Origin: Lentisphaerota bacterium
GTDB taxonomy: Bacteria > Verrucomicrobiota > Lentisphaeria > Victivallales > UBA1829
Direction of reading: 5' to 3'
NCBI GenBank assembly: GCA_015061845.1
Contig: SUVT01000019.1
Location: 1 to 35,764, forward strand
DNA: 35,764 nt
Made by a program: the position numbers and the translations under genes. Below are positions 8,694-16,570 of this stretch, one piece after another; within the stretch, counting starts at the first letter, position 1; every line of letters begins with the position of its first letter. Below the pieces are notes generated by a model. The model saw only the letters and a program-made list of their open reading frames with translations, had not been told where the DNA came from and ran no database searches.

Positions 8694-8726
8694 AAAAAGC
8701 TGTTCTCCCGATAAAGAGAACAGCTT
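8691..8726 (-). terminator. Terminator of the minus-strand LamG/glycosidase unit
   Basis: A perfect 11-bp stem AAGCTGTTCTC / GAGAACAGCTT (8697-8707 and 8716-8726) with an 8-base loop. Read on the minus strand it is followed by a run of seven T residues. On the plus strand there is no T tract, which fixes its direction. Confidence 0.85.
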
Positions 8727-8745
8727 GCGAGTGGAATCAGTTTTT

Positions 8746-8776
8746 GCCCCGGCAACTCAAACCGGGGCTTTTTTTT
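8746..8776 (+). terminator. Terminator of the GntR-type regulator
   Basis: A 7-bp GC stem GCCCCGG / CCGGGGC (8746-8752 and 8762-8768) with a 9-base loop is followed by eight T residues (8769-8776). The T tract overlaps the stop codon of the convergent gene. Confidence 0.88.
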
Positions 8777-11700
8777 ACTTGATACCGATCAGCATGAAGG
8801 TTCCACCCTTCAATTCATACTGCTGAAGGTCTTTCAGAGTGATCGCCTTGTTGTTCCAGAGATCAAAGAATGTTGCTTTTGCAGGATCGATTCCCATTCT
8901 CTTGAAGTCGATTTTGAGCGCAGCTTTCTGAGTTTTCCGGTTGAAGTTTCCGGCAGCAATCATTGCCTTGTACGGAGCAGCACCGTTCCACTTGTACCAG
9001 CTTGCGTAAGTACGCGGTGCTGTACTGGAAACGATATTATTTCTCCAATAGGGCATGAACTGAGCCTTGCTCAACGCAATTTCACGGTTGATCTTCCAGA
9101 GTTTGTTGATGGTTGGCTTGTGCGCATAATGTCCCCAGACACTGATATCATGAACGACCATCGGAGTCAGAGAGTGAAGTGTCATTTCCACATCCTGAGA
9201 ATATTTGATGTGCTTCATGGAAGGTGTCAGGTCAACCGCACGACCATTCTGAAGAATGAACTTGTAAGCCACGCCGCTTCTGTACTGGTTATAGGCGTTC
9301 TGATATTCCACCAGCGGAACATCTTCGCAATATGCCCATTTGTAGTTTTTGCGGCAGATGTCACAGGTATTTTCGCCGGGAGCAAAGAAGTCTGTTATGT
9401 GAGTCATGGGCATGTAGGCAAGATGACAGTGGATCATCATATCGCCGCCATTCTTGTGGCAGGTTTTGTAACAGCGCATGTAGAAGTTGCGGAGCCCCAG
9501 CGCATCATTGCTGATGAACTTCTGTCCGAACGCATCAATTCCTGCGCAGCCATGTTCGACACTTTCACAGTAACGGACACGCGCAAGGTCAAAATAGAGA
9601 CCGTTGTAGTTTTTAAGTTTCTTCATTGCATCATCACACCACCAGCTCCAGAGATCTGCGGGAGCATCGGTGACGTTGGAGCAGAAGAAATAGCTCATCT
9701 GATCAACGCCCAACTTCTTTCCGGTGAACATTGCGCCGGGCTTGCTGAGGGCAGCTTTGTCCCAATAGTCAAAATCTGCGGCATAGTCAGAAAGATGTCC
9801 GGGAGTGGTGTACATGTGGTTCTTGACGTTCCGGTTTGCATTGTGCTGGGCAAACTCTTTGAAGTCACGGGGATAACATCCGTTGTAAACATGAGCATCA
9901 TCTTTCCGGGGTCTGTCACTGCCGCATCCGGTGTTGCCGAACTCATGGGTCGTTTCGCTGCATCTGCCGTGGCTGATGTAGTTTACTTCACGGAACTTCG
10001 GAGCAAAAGGTCTTGTGGGAGTTCCCTGGAAGACCATGGTGTAATCCGCTTTCTTTGCCAGTTCTGCCTGTCTGGTGATGATGTTCAGAGAGACATTGAC
10101 GGTCTTTCCTTTCTGCTGGGCAGTCAGCGGTTTTTCGCCGGGTTTGTTGACCCAGTTTGCATTGGATTTGACCCAGAAGAAGAGCCCTTTGTCAAATCCG
10201 CTGAGCCAGAGAACATTGCTGTTGCGTTTTGCCGGGATCGGAGTCAGCGGATTGGCAACTTTACCATTCTGCCAGAGCACCATTTCCGGATTGTAAGCAT
10301 ATTTTGCACAATTTTCGGGCATCTGATAGGTGATCTTCATGTTCCGGATCAGATGTTTCTTTGCCGGAGCAAGATTCCAGTGGATGAGATACATCCCGTC
10401 GAACCAGAGTTCTGACTTGTAGGAGACAGGCACGCCATCAACGGTTCCCTGCCCTGCAAAACAGAAACGGTCCTGCCGTTTTTCAGTGATCTTCCAGCTG
10501 CTCCACTTTGCGGCTTTTCCGTTCATAATCAGAACAGGTGCGGCGGTCAGCAGTTTGGTTCCGGCGGCAGTGATCTGCTGCGGGAACGGAGATTTACCAT
10601 CGAAAGTATAAACTCTGTTCCAGACTTTGAACGCATTTTTTCCGGCATCAGCAACAGGGGTCCAGGGTTCGGGAACGGTGGTGTCATGACTGACCTTTTC
10701 GATGTAAGGTCTCATGTTGGGGACCCGGTAGGCAATCGCTCTTACCATGTCATCCGCCTTTGCTTCGAGGATGTAATTTCCGGAAGTCAGATTTTTCGGG
10801 AAATCAAGATCGACTTTGCACTGCGGTGTTTTGGTTGTGAAGTTCGCCTGACTCCAGACTTTTCCGTTTTTATCTTTCAGGACGATCGTTCCGGTAATGC
10901 CATCTTTGGCAATCTTGTTGAGCTTCTTCCCGCCAGCATTGGCGAAGTCAACAGAAATTTCAATCTTCTGTTTTTTCTGGGAGGTGTTAAAGCTGATCTC
11001 CATGGGGAAGTCAACATAATAATCCAGATGATACCGGTAGGCGAGCAGTTTTCCGTAAGAGGCTTCAATATCCAGAGCCTGTTCTCCGGCAGGGAGTGTC
11101 ATTTTCCAGGGACCTTTGGTCAGATCACCGGAATAGGTGTTGCGATAGCCGCTGATAGGCAGATAGGATGCTTTGGCCTTGATTTTGCTGGAAGCACGGA
11201 CATTCAGATCCAGATCCCCGGTGGAGAGTTCCCCGACTTTATCCACAGTAAACCAGTAACCTTTGGGCAGGAACTTCATCTCTCCGGTGGGAGTGAACCC
11301 GCCGTCAAAAATCATGTTGCTCCAACGGTAATAGTTCTTCTTGCTGCCGGTAATTGCGGCGGTACAGACATCCATCAGCCAGTCGCCGGGAAGCGGAGAG
11401 AGGTTCTTCAGAGGAACGATCAGCTCTGCGGTCCAGCCATCTTTTCTGTGCTGAACTTTTGTCTTTACGCCGACAGCGTTCCAGCTTCTTTCTTTATTCT
11501 TATTGTCAAGATACGCACCGTTGCCGTTGACGATGAACTGATAGTTATGGTTATCCGGAGCTTTCAGGTGGATTTCAAAACTGTCATCTTCCCAGAGGGT
11601 GTCATCGCGCTTTGTGAAATTTTTCACCAGACAGGGACGGTCGGATGTGAAAGTGACATAAAGATTTTCAGCATCGCGGCGGAGATCAGCCCATGCGTTG

Positions 11701-12647
11701 AATTTGATTGCAGGCTTTGCCATGGGGAAGTGCATGAAACAGCGGACAGCCTGTGCCGGATCATCTGTAAAAGGGATCCCGACAAAGTTCAGGGGAGCCT
11801 GAGACTTCTTGGGAGGTTTGACTTCTTCATAGAGCTTTTTCACTTCAGAAGCATTCAGCGGACGGTCATAGATCTGAACATTGTCATAAGCCGTCATATT
11901 TCCTTTGGATGCGGTTTTGAAGTAGTTTCCAATATAAATGCGGGAGTTTTTGGTCATTGCAGGAAGCACAAAGTCATCCATCTTCCGGTCAGCCTGATCA
12001 TAGGGAATGCCCTTGCTTTCTTCGCTCATACGCGGACCGCCCCGGGGAGACGGGGGATGAAGCACACCGTCAAGATACATCCGGAAATCTTTTTTGTTCC
12101 AGGTGAGAACGATATGATGCCATTCGCCCTTTTTCCAGCGGAAAGGTCTGGTATAAACCTGAACCTGCTTGTTCAAAGCCTTTTCCATCGTCGAATCTTT
12201 GTAGTAAATCTGAGCGATGATAAAGTCTTTCCACTCTTTTCTATTCTTGAGAATACGGAAATAGTAACCGTTAGGCCACTTTCCGGGAACACCGTTGTCG
12301 ATTACTGCAAAAAGAGTCTGCAGGACTTCATCGCGGAGGTCATAGTTGACCATCTGAAACCAGAAGGAAACTGTTCCCTGCGCGCCATTGAAGTTGCCAA
12401 ATGCCTTGTAGTGAACGCGTTCCGTATCTGCCACCTGCAAGCTGTTGCGCTTGCTGCTTCCGGGAACGCCGGGGTACATACGGAGCTGCAAGTCGGATTC
12501 CGGGAAACCGTATGCTTTCTTATCGCCTTTTGCGAAATCTGCATGCTGGCTGTAAGTATCATACTTTGCCTCAAAAAGCAGATTCGGGTTCTGTGCAAAG
12601 ACAAAACACGCCGATAACAGCATAAAAGCTGCCAATAAATTCTTCAT
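8775..12647 (-). CDS. Large secreted LamG / CBM9-like / putative glycoside hydrolase protein
   Basis: This 1290-residue exported protein begins with a signal peptide (KNLLAAFMLLSACFVFAQ). Three regions follow. Residues about 20-285 are a LamG/concanavalin-A-like domain (GTVSFWFQMVNYDL, YLDGVLHPP). Residues about 300-475 resemble a CBM9/DOMON-like sugar-binding domain (DDSFEIHLKAPDN, GWTAELIVPL). After a beta-rich linker, residues about 700-1290 resemble uncharacterised (beta/alpha)8 glycosidase-like families such as DUF6067; NGLYFDLARVRY near 1019 is the sort of strand that carries an acidic catalytic residue. The enzymatic call is inference; substrate and mechanism cannot be assigned. The ATG follows AAAGG at eight bases. 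It lies 21 bases after the LamG-only gene, and its LamG domain is clearly paralogous to that protein. Confidence 0.8.
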   Translation of the reverse strand: MKNLLAAFMLLSACFVFAQNPNLLFEAKYDTYSQHADFAKGDKKAYGFPESDLQLRMYPGVPGSSKRNSLQVADTERVHYKAFGNFNGAQGTVSFWFQMVNYDLRDEVLQTLFAVIDNGVPGKWPNGYYFRILKNRKEWKDFIIAQIYYKDSTMEKALNKQVQVYTRPFRWKKGEWHHIVLTWNKKDFRMYLDGVLHPPSPRGGPRMSEESKGIPYDQADRKMDDFVLPAMTKNSRIYIGNYFKTASKGNMTAYDNVQIYDRPLNASEVKKLYEEVKPPKKSQAPLNFVGIPFTDDPAQAVRCFMHFPMAKPAIKFNAWADLRRDAENLYVTFTSDRPCLVKNFTKRDDTLWEDDSFEIHLKAPDNHNYQFIVNGNGAYLDNKNKERSWNAVGVKTKVQHRKDGWTAELIVPLKNLSPLPGDWLMDVCTAAITGSKKNYYRWSNMIFDGGFTPTGEMKFLPKGYWFTVDKVGELSTGDLDLNVRASSKIKAKASYLPISGYRNTYSGDLTKGPWKMTLPAGEQALDIEASYGKLLAYRYHLDYYVDFPMEISFNTSQKKQKIEISVDFANAGGKKLNKIAKDGITGTIVLKDKNGKVWSQANFTTKTPQCKVDLDFPKNLTSGNYILEAKADDMVRAIAYRVPNMRPYIEKVSHDTTVPEPWTPVADAGKNAFKVWNRVYTFDGKSPFPQQITAAGTKLLTAAPVLIMNGKAAKWSSWKITEKRQDRFCFAGQGTVDGVPVSYKSELWFDGMYLIHWNLAPAKKHLIRNMKITYQMPENCAKYAYNPEMVLWQNGKVANPLTPIPAKRNSNVLWLSGFDKGLFFWVKSNANWVNKPGEKPLTAQQKGKTVNVSLNIITRQAELAKKADYTMVFQGTPTRPFAPKFREVNYISHGRCSETTHEFGNTGCGSDRPRKDDAHVYNGCYPRDFKEFAQHNANRNVKNHMYTTPGHLSDYAADFDYWDKAALSKPGAMFTGKKLGVDQMSYFFCSNVTDAPADLWSWWCDDAMKKLKNYNGLYFDLARVRYCESVEHGCAGIDAFGQKFISNDALGLRNFYMRCYKTCHKNGGDMMIHCHLAYMPMTHITDFFAPGENTCDICRKNYKWAYCEDVPLVEYQNAYNQYRSGVAYKFILQNGRAVDLTPSMKHIKYSQDVEMTLHSLTPMVVHDISVWGHYAHKPTINKLWKINREIALSKAQFMPYWRNNIVSSTAPRTYASWYKWNGAAPYKAMIAAGNFNRKTQKAALKIDFKRMGIDPAKATFFDLWNNKAITLKDLQQYELKGGTFMLIGIK

Positions 12648-12668
12648 AAAAAAAACCTTTCTGTTGTC

Positions 12669-13472
12669 TTATTTATTTGCAAGATCATTGTCGACAAGAG
12701 CTTTGACTTCTGTTGCAGTCAAAGGTTTGCTGAAAATCCGGATCCGGTCGTAGGCAGAAGCGCACTCTTTCTTCGCATTGAAAAGATTTCCAATGAAAAT
12801 ACGCGCGCCCTTTGTCATTTCCGGAAGTTGGAAATTGTAAGGTCTGACAGGAACATTGGGCGGGATCCCGGCACTGGAAGGTTTGGCCTCTCCGGCAACA
12901 CCATCCAGATAGAGACACATCTGTTTATTATCCCAGGTGATGGTGATATTGTGCCATTCACCGGCTTTCCACGGTTTTTCGCCGGTGTAAAGCTGCGTCT
13001 GAATATTCTGCGCCGCAGACATTTTGGAATCTTTATAGTAGATCTGCGCTACAATAAAATGCTTCCACTCTTTTCTGTTCTTGAGGATCCGGAAGTGATA
13101 CCCGTCGGGCCACTTGCGTCCGTCACTGTCAATGATAGAGAAAATCGTCTGCAAATCATCATTAGCAAGATCATAATTGACCATCTGAAACCAGAAAGAG
13201 ACTGTTCCCTGAGAAGCAGTGAAATTTCCGGGTGCGCGATAAAACATTCTCTGAGCATTTGTCCGGACGAGAGCCTTTGTTCCCTGTTTCATGCCCGGAA
13301 CTTTTTTCAGGACACGGTCAGAAGCAACAAAAGCATAAGCGATTTTATCGCCTTTTGCAAATTCCGCCTTATCACTGTTGCTTTCGTATGTCGCATCAAA
13401 CAGCAGAGCCGGATCTTCTGCGGCAGACAATCCGGTTACAGCAGCAAATAAAAGAAAAAATATTTTTTTCAT
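12669..13472 (-). CDS. Secreted single-domain LamG protein, paralogue of the next gene's N-terminus
   Basis: A 267-residue exported protein: signal peptide (KKIFFLLFAAVTGLSAAE), then one LamG/concanavalin-A-like domain covering nearly all the rest. It matches the first 285 residues of the 1290-residue neighbour closely, sharing blocks such as GTVSFWFQMVNYDL, FRILKNRKEWK and AQIYYKDS, so a tandem duplication with or without loss of the catalytic part is the simplest history. LamG folds usually bind glycans or proteins; the ligand here is unknown. A ggaaggtg RBS precedes the ATG. It lies between the pseudopilin body (15 bases upstream) and the large gene (21 bases downstream) on the same strand. 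Confidence 0.85.
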   Translation of the reverse strand: MKKIFFLLFAAVTGLSAAEDPALLFDATYESNSDKAEFAKGDKIAYAFVASDRVLKKVPGMKQGTKALVRTNAQRMFYRAPGNFTASQGTVSFWFQMVNYDLANDDLQTIFSIIDSDGRKWPDGYHFRILKNRKEWKHFIVAQIYYKDSKMSAAQNIQTQLYTGEKPWKAGEWHNITITWDNKQMCLYLDGVAGEAKPSSAGIPPNVPVRPYNFQLPEMTKGARIFIGNLFNAKKECASAYDRIRIFSKPLTATEVKALVDNDLANK

Positions 13473-13487
13473 ACTGCACCTTCCCTG

Positions 13488-14213
13488 TTATTTCCATCCG
13501 TTTTCTTTATTGGACAAAGGATTGTACTTGGAATAAACATCTTTGTATACGGCAGCAGCCTGTTCATTGGCAACTTTGTACATATACTTCGGTTTACTGA
13601 CTTCCACATGACCGTCAACACAAACAAAGTTTGCCGAATTTCCGCCATTATGCCGGAAGTCTGTATAATTGTGATTATCACCGCGTTCTACATCAAAGAA
13701 ATAGTTGGAACGCCCGGACTGGTGCATTTCACTGTCGTGGAAATGATAATAGTGTGCAGGACGCTTCAATGCCGTAACTTTATGAAAAACCCACTTTGTC
13801 GTATCAGTACCATCCATCCCCTGACCGCAAACCTGCTGACACATCGCATAACTGTTTGCTTTATAAGTATACGGATTTGCAGTAATACCGGCTCTGCCTG
13901 TATCACTGCGGCTTGGACAACCGTTAATACTCTTTCCACTTGTCCAAGTTTCATACTTGGCACCAACAAAGGTAGGAATATAAGTATAAGCCGTCAAAAA
14001 GTTGTTTACGGCTCCGTTTCTGCCGGGAGCCACCTCACAATGCATGCGAGGCATCAGATAATCATTATATTCCTGAGAGTAAGATGCGGCCCCCATGCTG
14101 AACTGTTTCAAGTTATTGATACAGCCGGAAGAACGTCCTTTTTCTCTTGCGTTGTTGAGTGCTGGTAATAACATACCTGCAAGAATTGCGATGATCGCAA
14201 TAACTACAAATAT
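13488..14213 (-). pseudogene. Type II secretion pseudopilin (DUF1559-like) severed from its start
   Basis: The body is an open frame encoding the end of a prepilin signal helix (VVIAIIAILAGMLLPALNNAREK) and about 220 residues of a DUF1559-type pseudopilin. Near its end, RHNGG...VCVDGHVE resembles the H-x9-DG motif of that family, here with 11 residues between H and DG. These proteins are abundant in Lentisphaerota and Planctomycetes and are processed by prepilin peptidase. The frame stays open upstream to about 14310 but has no ATG/GTG/TTG with an RBS. The first Met (14174) lies inside the membrane helix, so starting there would lose the FTLIE recognition motif. The missing start, with RBS and FTLIELLV, is found inverted at 14264-14318. 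The gene is therefore broken or switched off in this orientation. Confidence 0.8.
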
Positions 14214-14345
14214 TTGGATAGGCGTATTATCAAGTGTTATGTAATAAAAATCTAACCGAAACTGGAGGTAAATATGAGAAAAACTAATATGCGATTTACG
14301 CTGATCGAGTTACTTGTGGATACTGCGATCACCGCAAATACTGTA
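14178..14345. repeat. Imperfect inverted repeats bounding a candidate invertible segment
   Basis: Plus-strand 14316-14345 and minus-strand 14207-14178 match at 22 of 30 bases in inverted orientation; both encode the VxxAxxA part of a prepilin helix and share the cores GCGATCA and CGCAA. The roughly 108 bases between them contain a Shine-Dalgarno ggagg (14264-14268), the ATG at 14274, codons for FTLIELLV, and a weak promoter-like pair (TTGGAT 14214-14219, TATGTA 14238-14243), all pointing away from the pseudopilin body. Flipping the interval would fuse these in frame to VIAIIAIL. No recombinase gene is in the window. The repeats are degenerate, so an old rearrangement is also possible. Confidence 0.6.
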
Positions 14346-14375
14346 AGCAACTCAATCAGCAAAAACGCTGATTGA
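14274..14375 (+). CDS. 33-residue prepilin-signal mini-ORF (displaced pseudopilin start)
   Basis: An ATG six bases after a ggaggt RBS opens a 33-codon frame: MRKTNMRFTLIELLV, then DTAITANTVSNSISKNAD and a stop. The first 15 residues are a textbook type IV prepilin signal, with basic residues followed by FTLIELLV carrying the conserved Glu at +5. After that the hydrophobic helix decays and no globular domain follows. Its stop codon lies within the perfect hairpin at 14349-14378. It is most probably the orphaned 5' end of the pseudopilin on the other strand. It may still be translated, since signal and RBS are intact, but an independent function is unproven. Confidence 0.55.
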   Translation: MRKTNMRFTLIELLVDTAITANTVSNSISKNAD

Positions 14376-14378
14376 GTT
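14349..14378. repeat. Perfect 12-bp hairpin made of prepilin-coding sequence
   Basis: AACTCAATCAGC (14349-14360) and GCTGATTGAGTT (14367-14378) are exact complements around a 6-base loop. Both arms are copies of the DNA encoding LIELL, read on opposite strands. The 3' side of the plus strand has only ACTTTTG, so it is at best a weak terminator. It separates the displaced pseudopilin start from the Gfo/Idh/MocA gene. Confidence 0.75.
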
Positions 14379-14407
14379 ACTTTTGAAGAATCTATCTTAA
14401 TGGATTG

Positions 14408-15697
14408 TTATTCCATGAAAGAACTCAAATCCTGGACTCCGCCGTTAACGATTGAATTATAAACAGCATCGCCGATGGAGATCGCACGCAGTCCGTCGAC
14501 AGACTTCGCGAGGATGTCATACTTTCTGTCGGGATCTTCTCCGAGGAAAATATCTTCCAGAATCTTGGGGTCACCACCGCCGTGTCCGCCGCTGCCCTGG
14601 GGAACGTGGATCCGTTCACGACCTTCAAAAATCGGATAGTAATCAATGTACTGGTGTCCGCCTTCATGGAAATCTGAAATAATACTGCGTCCGACTCCGC
14701 CGAACTCTGTTGTTTCCAGACGTCCGTGGGTTCCGTTGATGGCAAGACGGTATCCTTCGTAAGGTGTGGAGAAGTTTGCTGAATAGTTCAGCAAAGCACC
14801 GTTTTTGTATCTGACATTTGCAACGATGGTGTCATGAATGTTGATCTCTTCATCAAAAATACACATATCCGGGGTGTAGTTGGTGAAAAGTTTCTTCACG
14901 GTCTGGAACGCCGCGAGGTGATCGTCAATAATGGAACGATCTTTGTTGCGGGTCGAGAAACGTCTCTGGTAAGCACAATTTTTCTTTTCCGGACAGCCGG
15001 TGCAGTGTCTGCCGTTCTTCTTGGAGGGATTGAAAACGCCGTTGGGACCGTAATGGTTCAGGGCTCCGAAAGCATGAACTTCCATTGGAATACCGTCGAT
15101 CCACCAGTTCACAAGGTCAAAGTGATGGCTTGCTTTGTGGATGGAGAGACTTCCGGAATTTTCGCGCATACGGTTCCAGCGGTTGAAGTAGCTTGCGCCA
15201 TGATGAATGTCGATATACCAGTTCAGGTCGACATGGGTGACACGACCGATTTTTCCGGCGAGAACCATCTCTTTGAGTTTGGTATGAACGGGGTTGTAAC
15301 GATAATTGAATGTACAGATGACCTTCCCTTTGGAGTTCTTTTCTGCTTCGCGGATCTTGAGAGCATCTTCTGTATTGGTGGTCATGGGCTTTTCGCAGAT
15401 CACATCAAGACCATGTTTCAGACCTTCCACCACATAGTGCTTGTGAGCGCAGTCCATGCAGACAACGATCAACGCATCCGGCTTCTGTTCTTCCAGCATC
15501 TTTTCAAATTCATCTGCCATATAAGTGGGGACATCCTTAGCTGCGGGAACTGCATCTCTGCAAACATCAAACCGCAGGGGGTCGATATCCAGCATACCGA
15601 CAAGTTCGGCAGAATCTGCAAAAGATTCAAACATGGGGCGGATGTACATAAAAATTGCACGCATGGAAACGCCGCAAACAGCGTATCTCTTCTTCAT
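14408..15697 (-). CDS. Gfo/Idh/MocA-family NAD(P)-dependent oxidoreductase
   Basis: A 429-residue cytoplasmic dehydrogenase of the family that oxidises sugars, inositols or sugar derivatives. The N-terminal Rossmann fold begins RYAVCGVSMRA, where the usual GxGxxG is altered to CGVSMR. The hallmark EKP motif is at residues 102-104 (VICEKPM), followed by FNYRYNPVHTK and the catalytic-region block HKASHHFDLVNWW (about 185-197). A cysteine cluster CTGCPEKKNC (about 227-236) is an insert seen in some uncharacterised subfamilies. The exact substrate cannot be told. The start is supported by AGGAG about ten bases upstream and a candidate promoter at 15761-15789. Transcription may continue into the pseudopilin/LamG genes, although a hairpin intervenes. 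Confidence 0.88.
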   Translation of the reverse strand: MKKRYAVCGVSMRAIFMYIRPMFESFADSAELVGMLDIDPLRFDVCRDAVPAAKDVPTYMADEFEKMLEEQKPDALIVVCMDCAHKHYVVEGLKHGLDVICEKPMTTNTEDALKIREAEKNSKGKVICTFNYRYNPVHTKLKEMVLAGKIGRVTHVDLNWYIDIHHGASYFNRWNRMRENSGSLSIHKASHHFDLVNWWIDGIPMEVHAFGALNHYGPNGVFNPSKKNGRHCTGCPEKKNCAYQRRFSTRNKDRSIIDDHLAAFQTVKKLFTNYTPDMCIFDEEINIHDTIVANVRYKNGALLNYSANFSTPYEGYRLAINGTHGRLETTEFGGVGRSIISDFHEGGHQYIDYYPIFEGRERIHVPQGSGGHGGGDPKILEDIFLGEDPDRKYDILAKSVDGLRAISIGDAVYNSIVNGGVQDLSSFME

Positions 15698-15760
15698 TTT
15701 GGATTTCTCCTCTGTTTTTGCTTTATTTTACTGCATAATCGTTATAGCCATTACTATATT

Positions 15761-15789
15761 AATTTAGCACCACACCACAGAAATTGCAA
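15761..15789 (-). promoter_or_regulatory. Candidate promoter of the Gfo/Idh/MocA gene
   Basis: Read on the minus strand: TTGCAA (15789-15784), 17 bases, TAAATT (15766-15761), about 63 bases before the ATG. The box match is moderate. Confidence 0.45.
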
Positions 15790-15868
15790 ATAAGAAAAAG
15801 AAATAAACTGTTTTTTTCACCTTGAATCAACGATATTACCAACAGATTTTTTATACAAACGGATCAGT

Positions 15869-15912
15869 AAAAAAAATACCCCATTGGTGAGAAATTCACC
15901 AACGGGGCATTT
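15869..15912 (-). terminator. Terminator of the small secreted-protein gene
   Basis: On the minus strand a long stem (about 15 pairs, with G-U wobbles) pairs the segments 15912-15898 and 15891-15877 around a short loop, then runs into eight T residues (complement of 15876-15869). The core is CCCC-x-TTGGTGA with its complement. Confidence 0.85.
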
Positions 15913-15949
15913 TGCTTTCTGTTTGCTCCGGTAAATCCGGGAAAAGCTC

Positions 15950-16513
15950 TTATTTTTGGGGCATTTGCAGATTGACAGACTTGATCAGCCATTTCCCGTT
16001 TTTCTTAATAAGAATATATTCCCCGGAAACACTTTTTCCGGAAACCGGTTCAAAAAAGGAGACTACTGCCACAGCGTTATTGCCATTAACTACACATTTT
16101 TTGAAATCCAAATTATTTGCACCTATCGCAGCAAATTTCTGAAGTTGTTTCACCTGCTCTTTTCCCAGTTGCAGCGCAGTTTTCTTTTCAGAATCTTTCA
16201 TGGCTCGGATTTTTTTACGCTGATCTGCAGTCATATTTACGCCCTGAATCCGCATAGCAGACTCAACAAAAACTTCCAGATCGTCAGTTTCAAGCATCGT
16301 CCTGAAGCTTTTTACAGTCTTGAACATCGTTGGGCGATCTATTTTTTTCCCCATAATTTCCGTTGAAAAATCACCCGTCAAATAATCAAACATTTTCAAG
16401 TCGAAAGCTGCATCTGCTTTTCGATAAGCCTTGATAACATCTTTCACCGCTGCTTCTGAAGCAAAAACGGAGGCTGTGACAAGAAGAGCCGCCAGTAAAA
16501 ACAATTTTTTCAT
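15950..16513 (-). CDS. Small secreted protein, possibly NTF2-like
   Basis: A 187-residue protein with a clear signal peptide (KKLFLLAALLVTASVFASEA), probably cleaved near residue 19. The mature part starts with a helical stretch (VKDVIKAYRKADAAFDLKMFDYLTGDF) and ends in beta strands (NAVAVVSFFEPVSG, GEYILIKKNGKWLIKSV), an order typical of NTF2/SnoaL-like or DUF4440-like folds. That fold call is tentative and no catalytic residues can be named. It lies 57 bases after the large TPR gene on the same strand and ends in its own strong terminator, so the two could be co-transcribed and act together in the periplasm. Confidence 0.7.
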   Translation of the reverse strand: MKKLFLLAALLVTASVFASEAAVKDVIKAYRKADAAFDLKMFDYLTGDFSTEIMGKKIDRPTMFKTVKSFRTMLETDDLEVFVESAMRIQGVNMTADQRKKIRAMKDSEKKTALQLGKEQVKQLQKFAAIGANNLDFKKCVVNGNNAVAVVSFFEPVSGKSVSGEYILIKKNGKWLIKSVNLQMPQK

Positions 16514-16570
16514 AAGACGTTCCTTTCTGTTTTTTGGTTTATATGACTTAAATCAGGTCGTAACGTTGAG

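Noticed and set aside
8697-8726. Hairpin as terminator of the plus-strand regulator
   Set aside because: There is no T tract on the plus side. The T run is on the minus strand, so it ends the convergent gene; the regulator has its own terminator at 8746-8776.
10686-12617. Plus-strand open frame of 643 codons opposite the LamG/glycosidase gene
   Set aside because: It is the complement of a protein with a signal peptide and recognisable domains. The antisense product shows no motif and no start signals.
14178-14388. Diversity-generating retroelement or integron attC site
   Set aside because: No reverse transcriptase or integrase is present, and the repeats are explained by prepilin-coding sequence.
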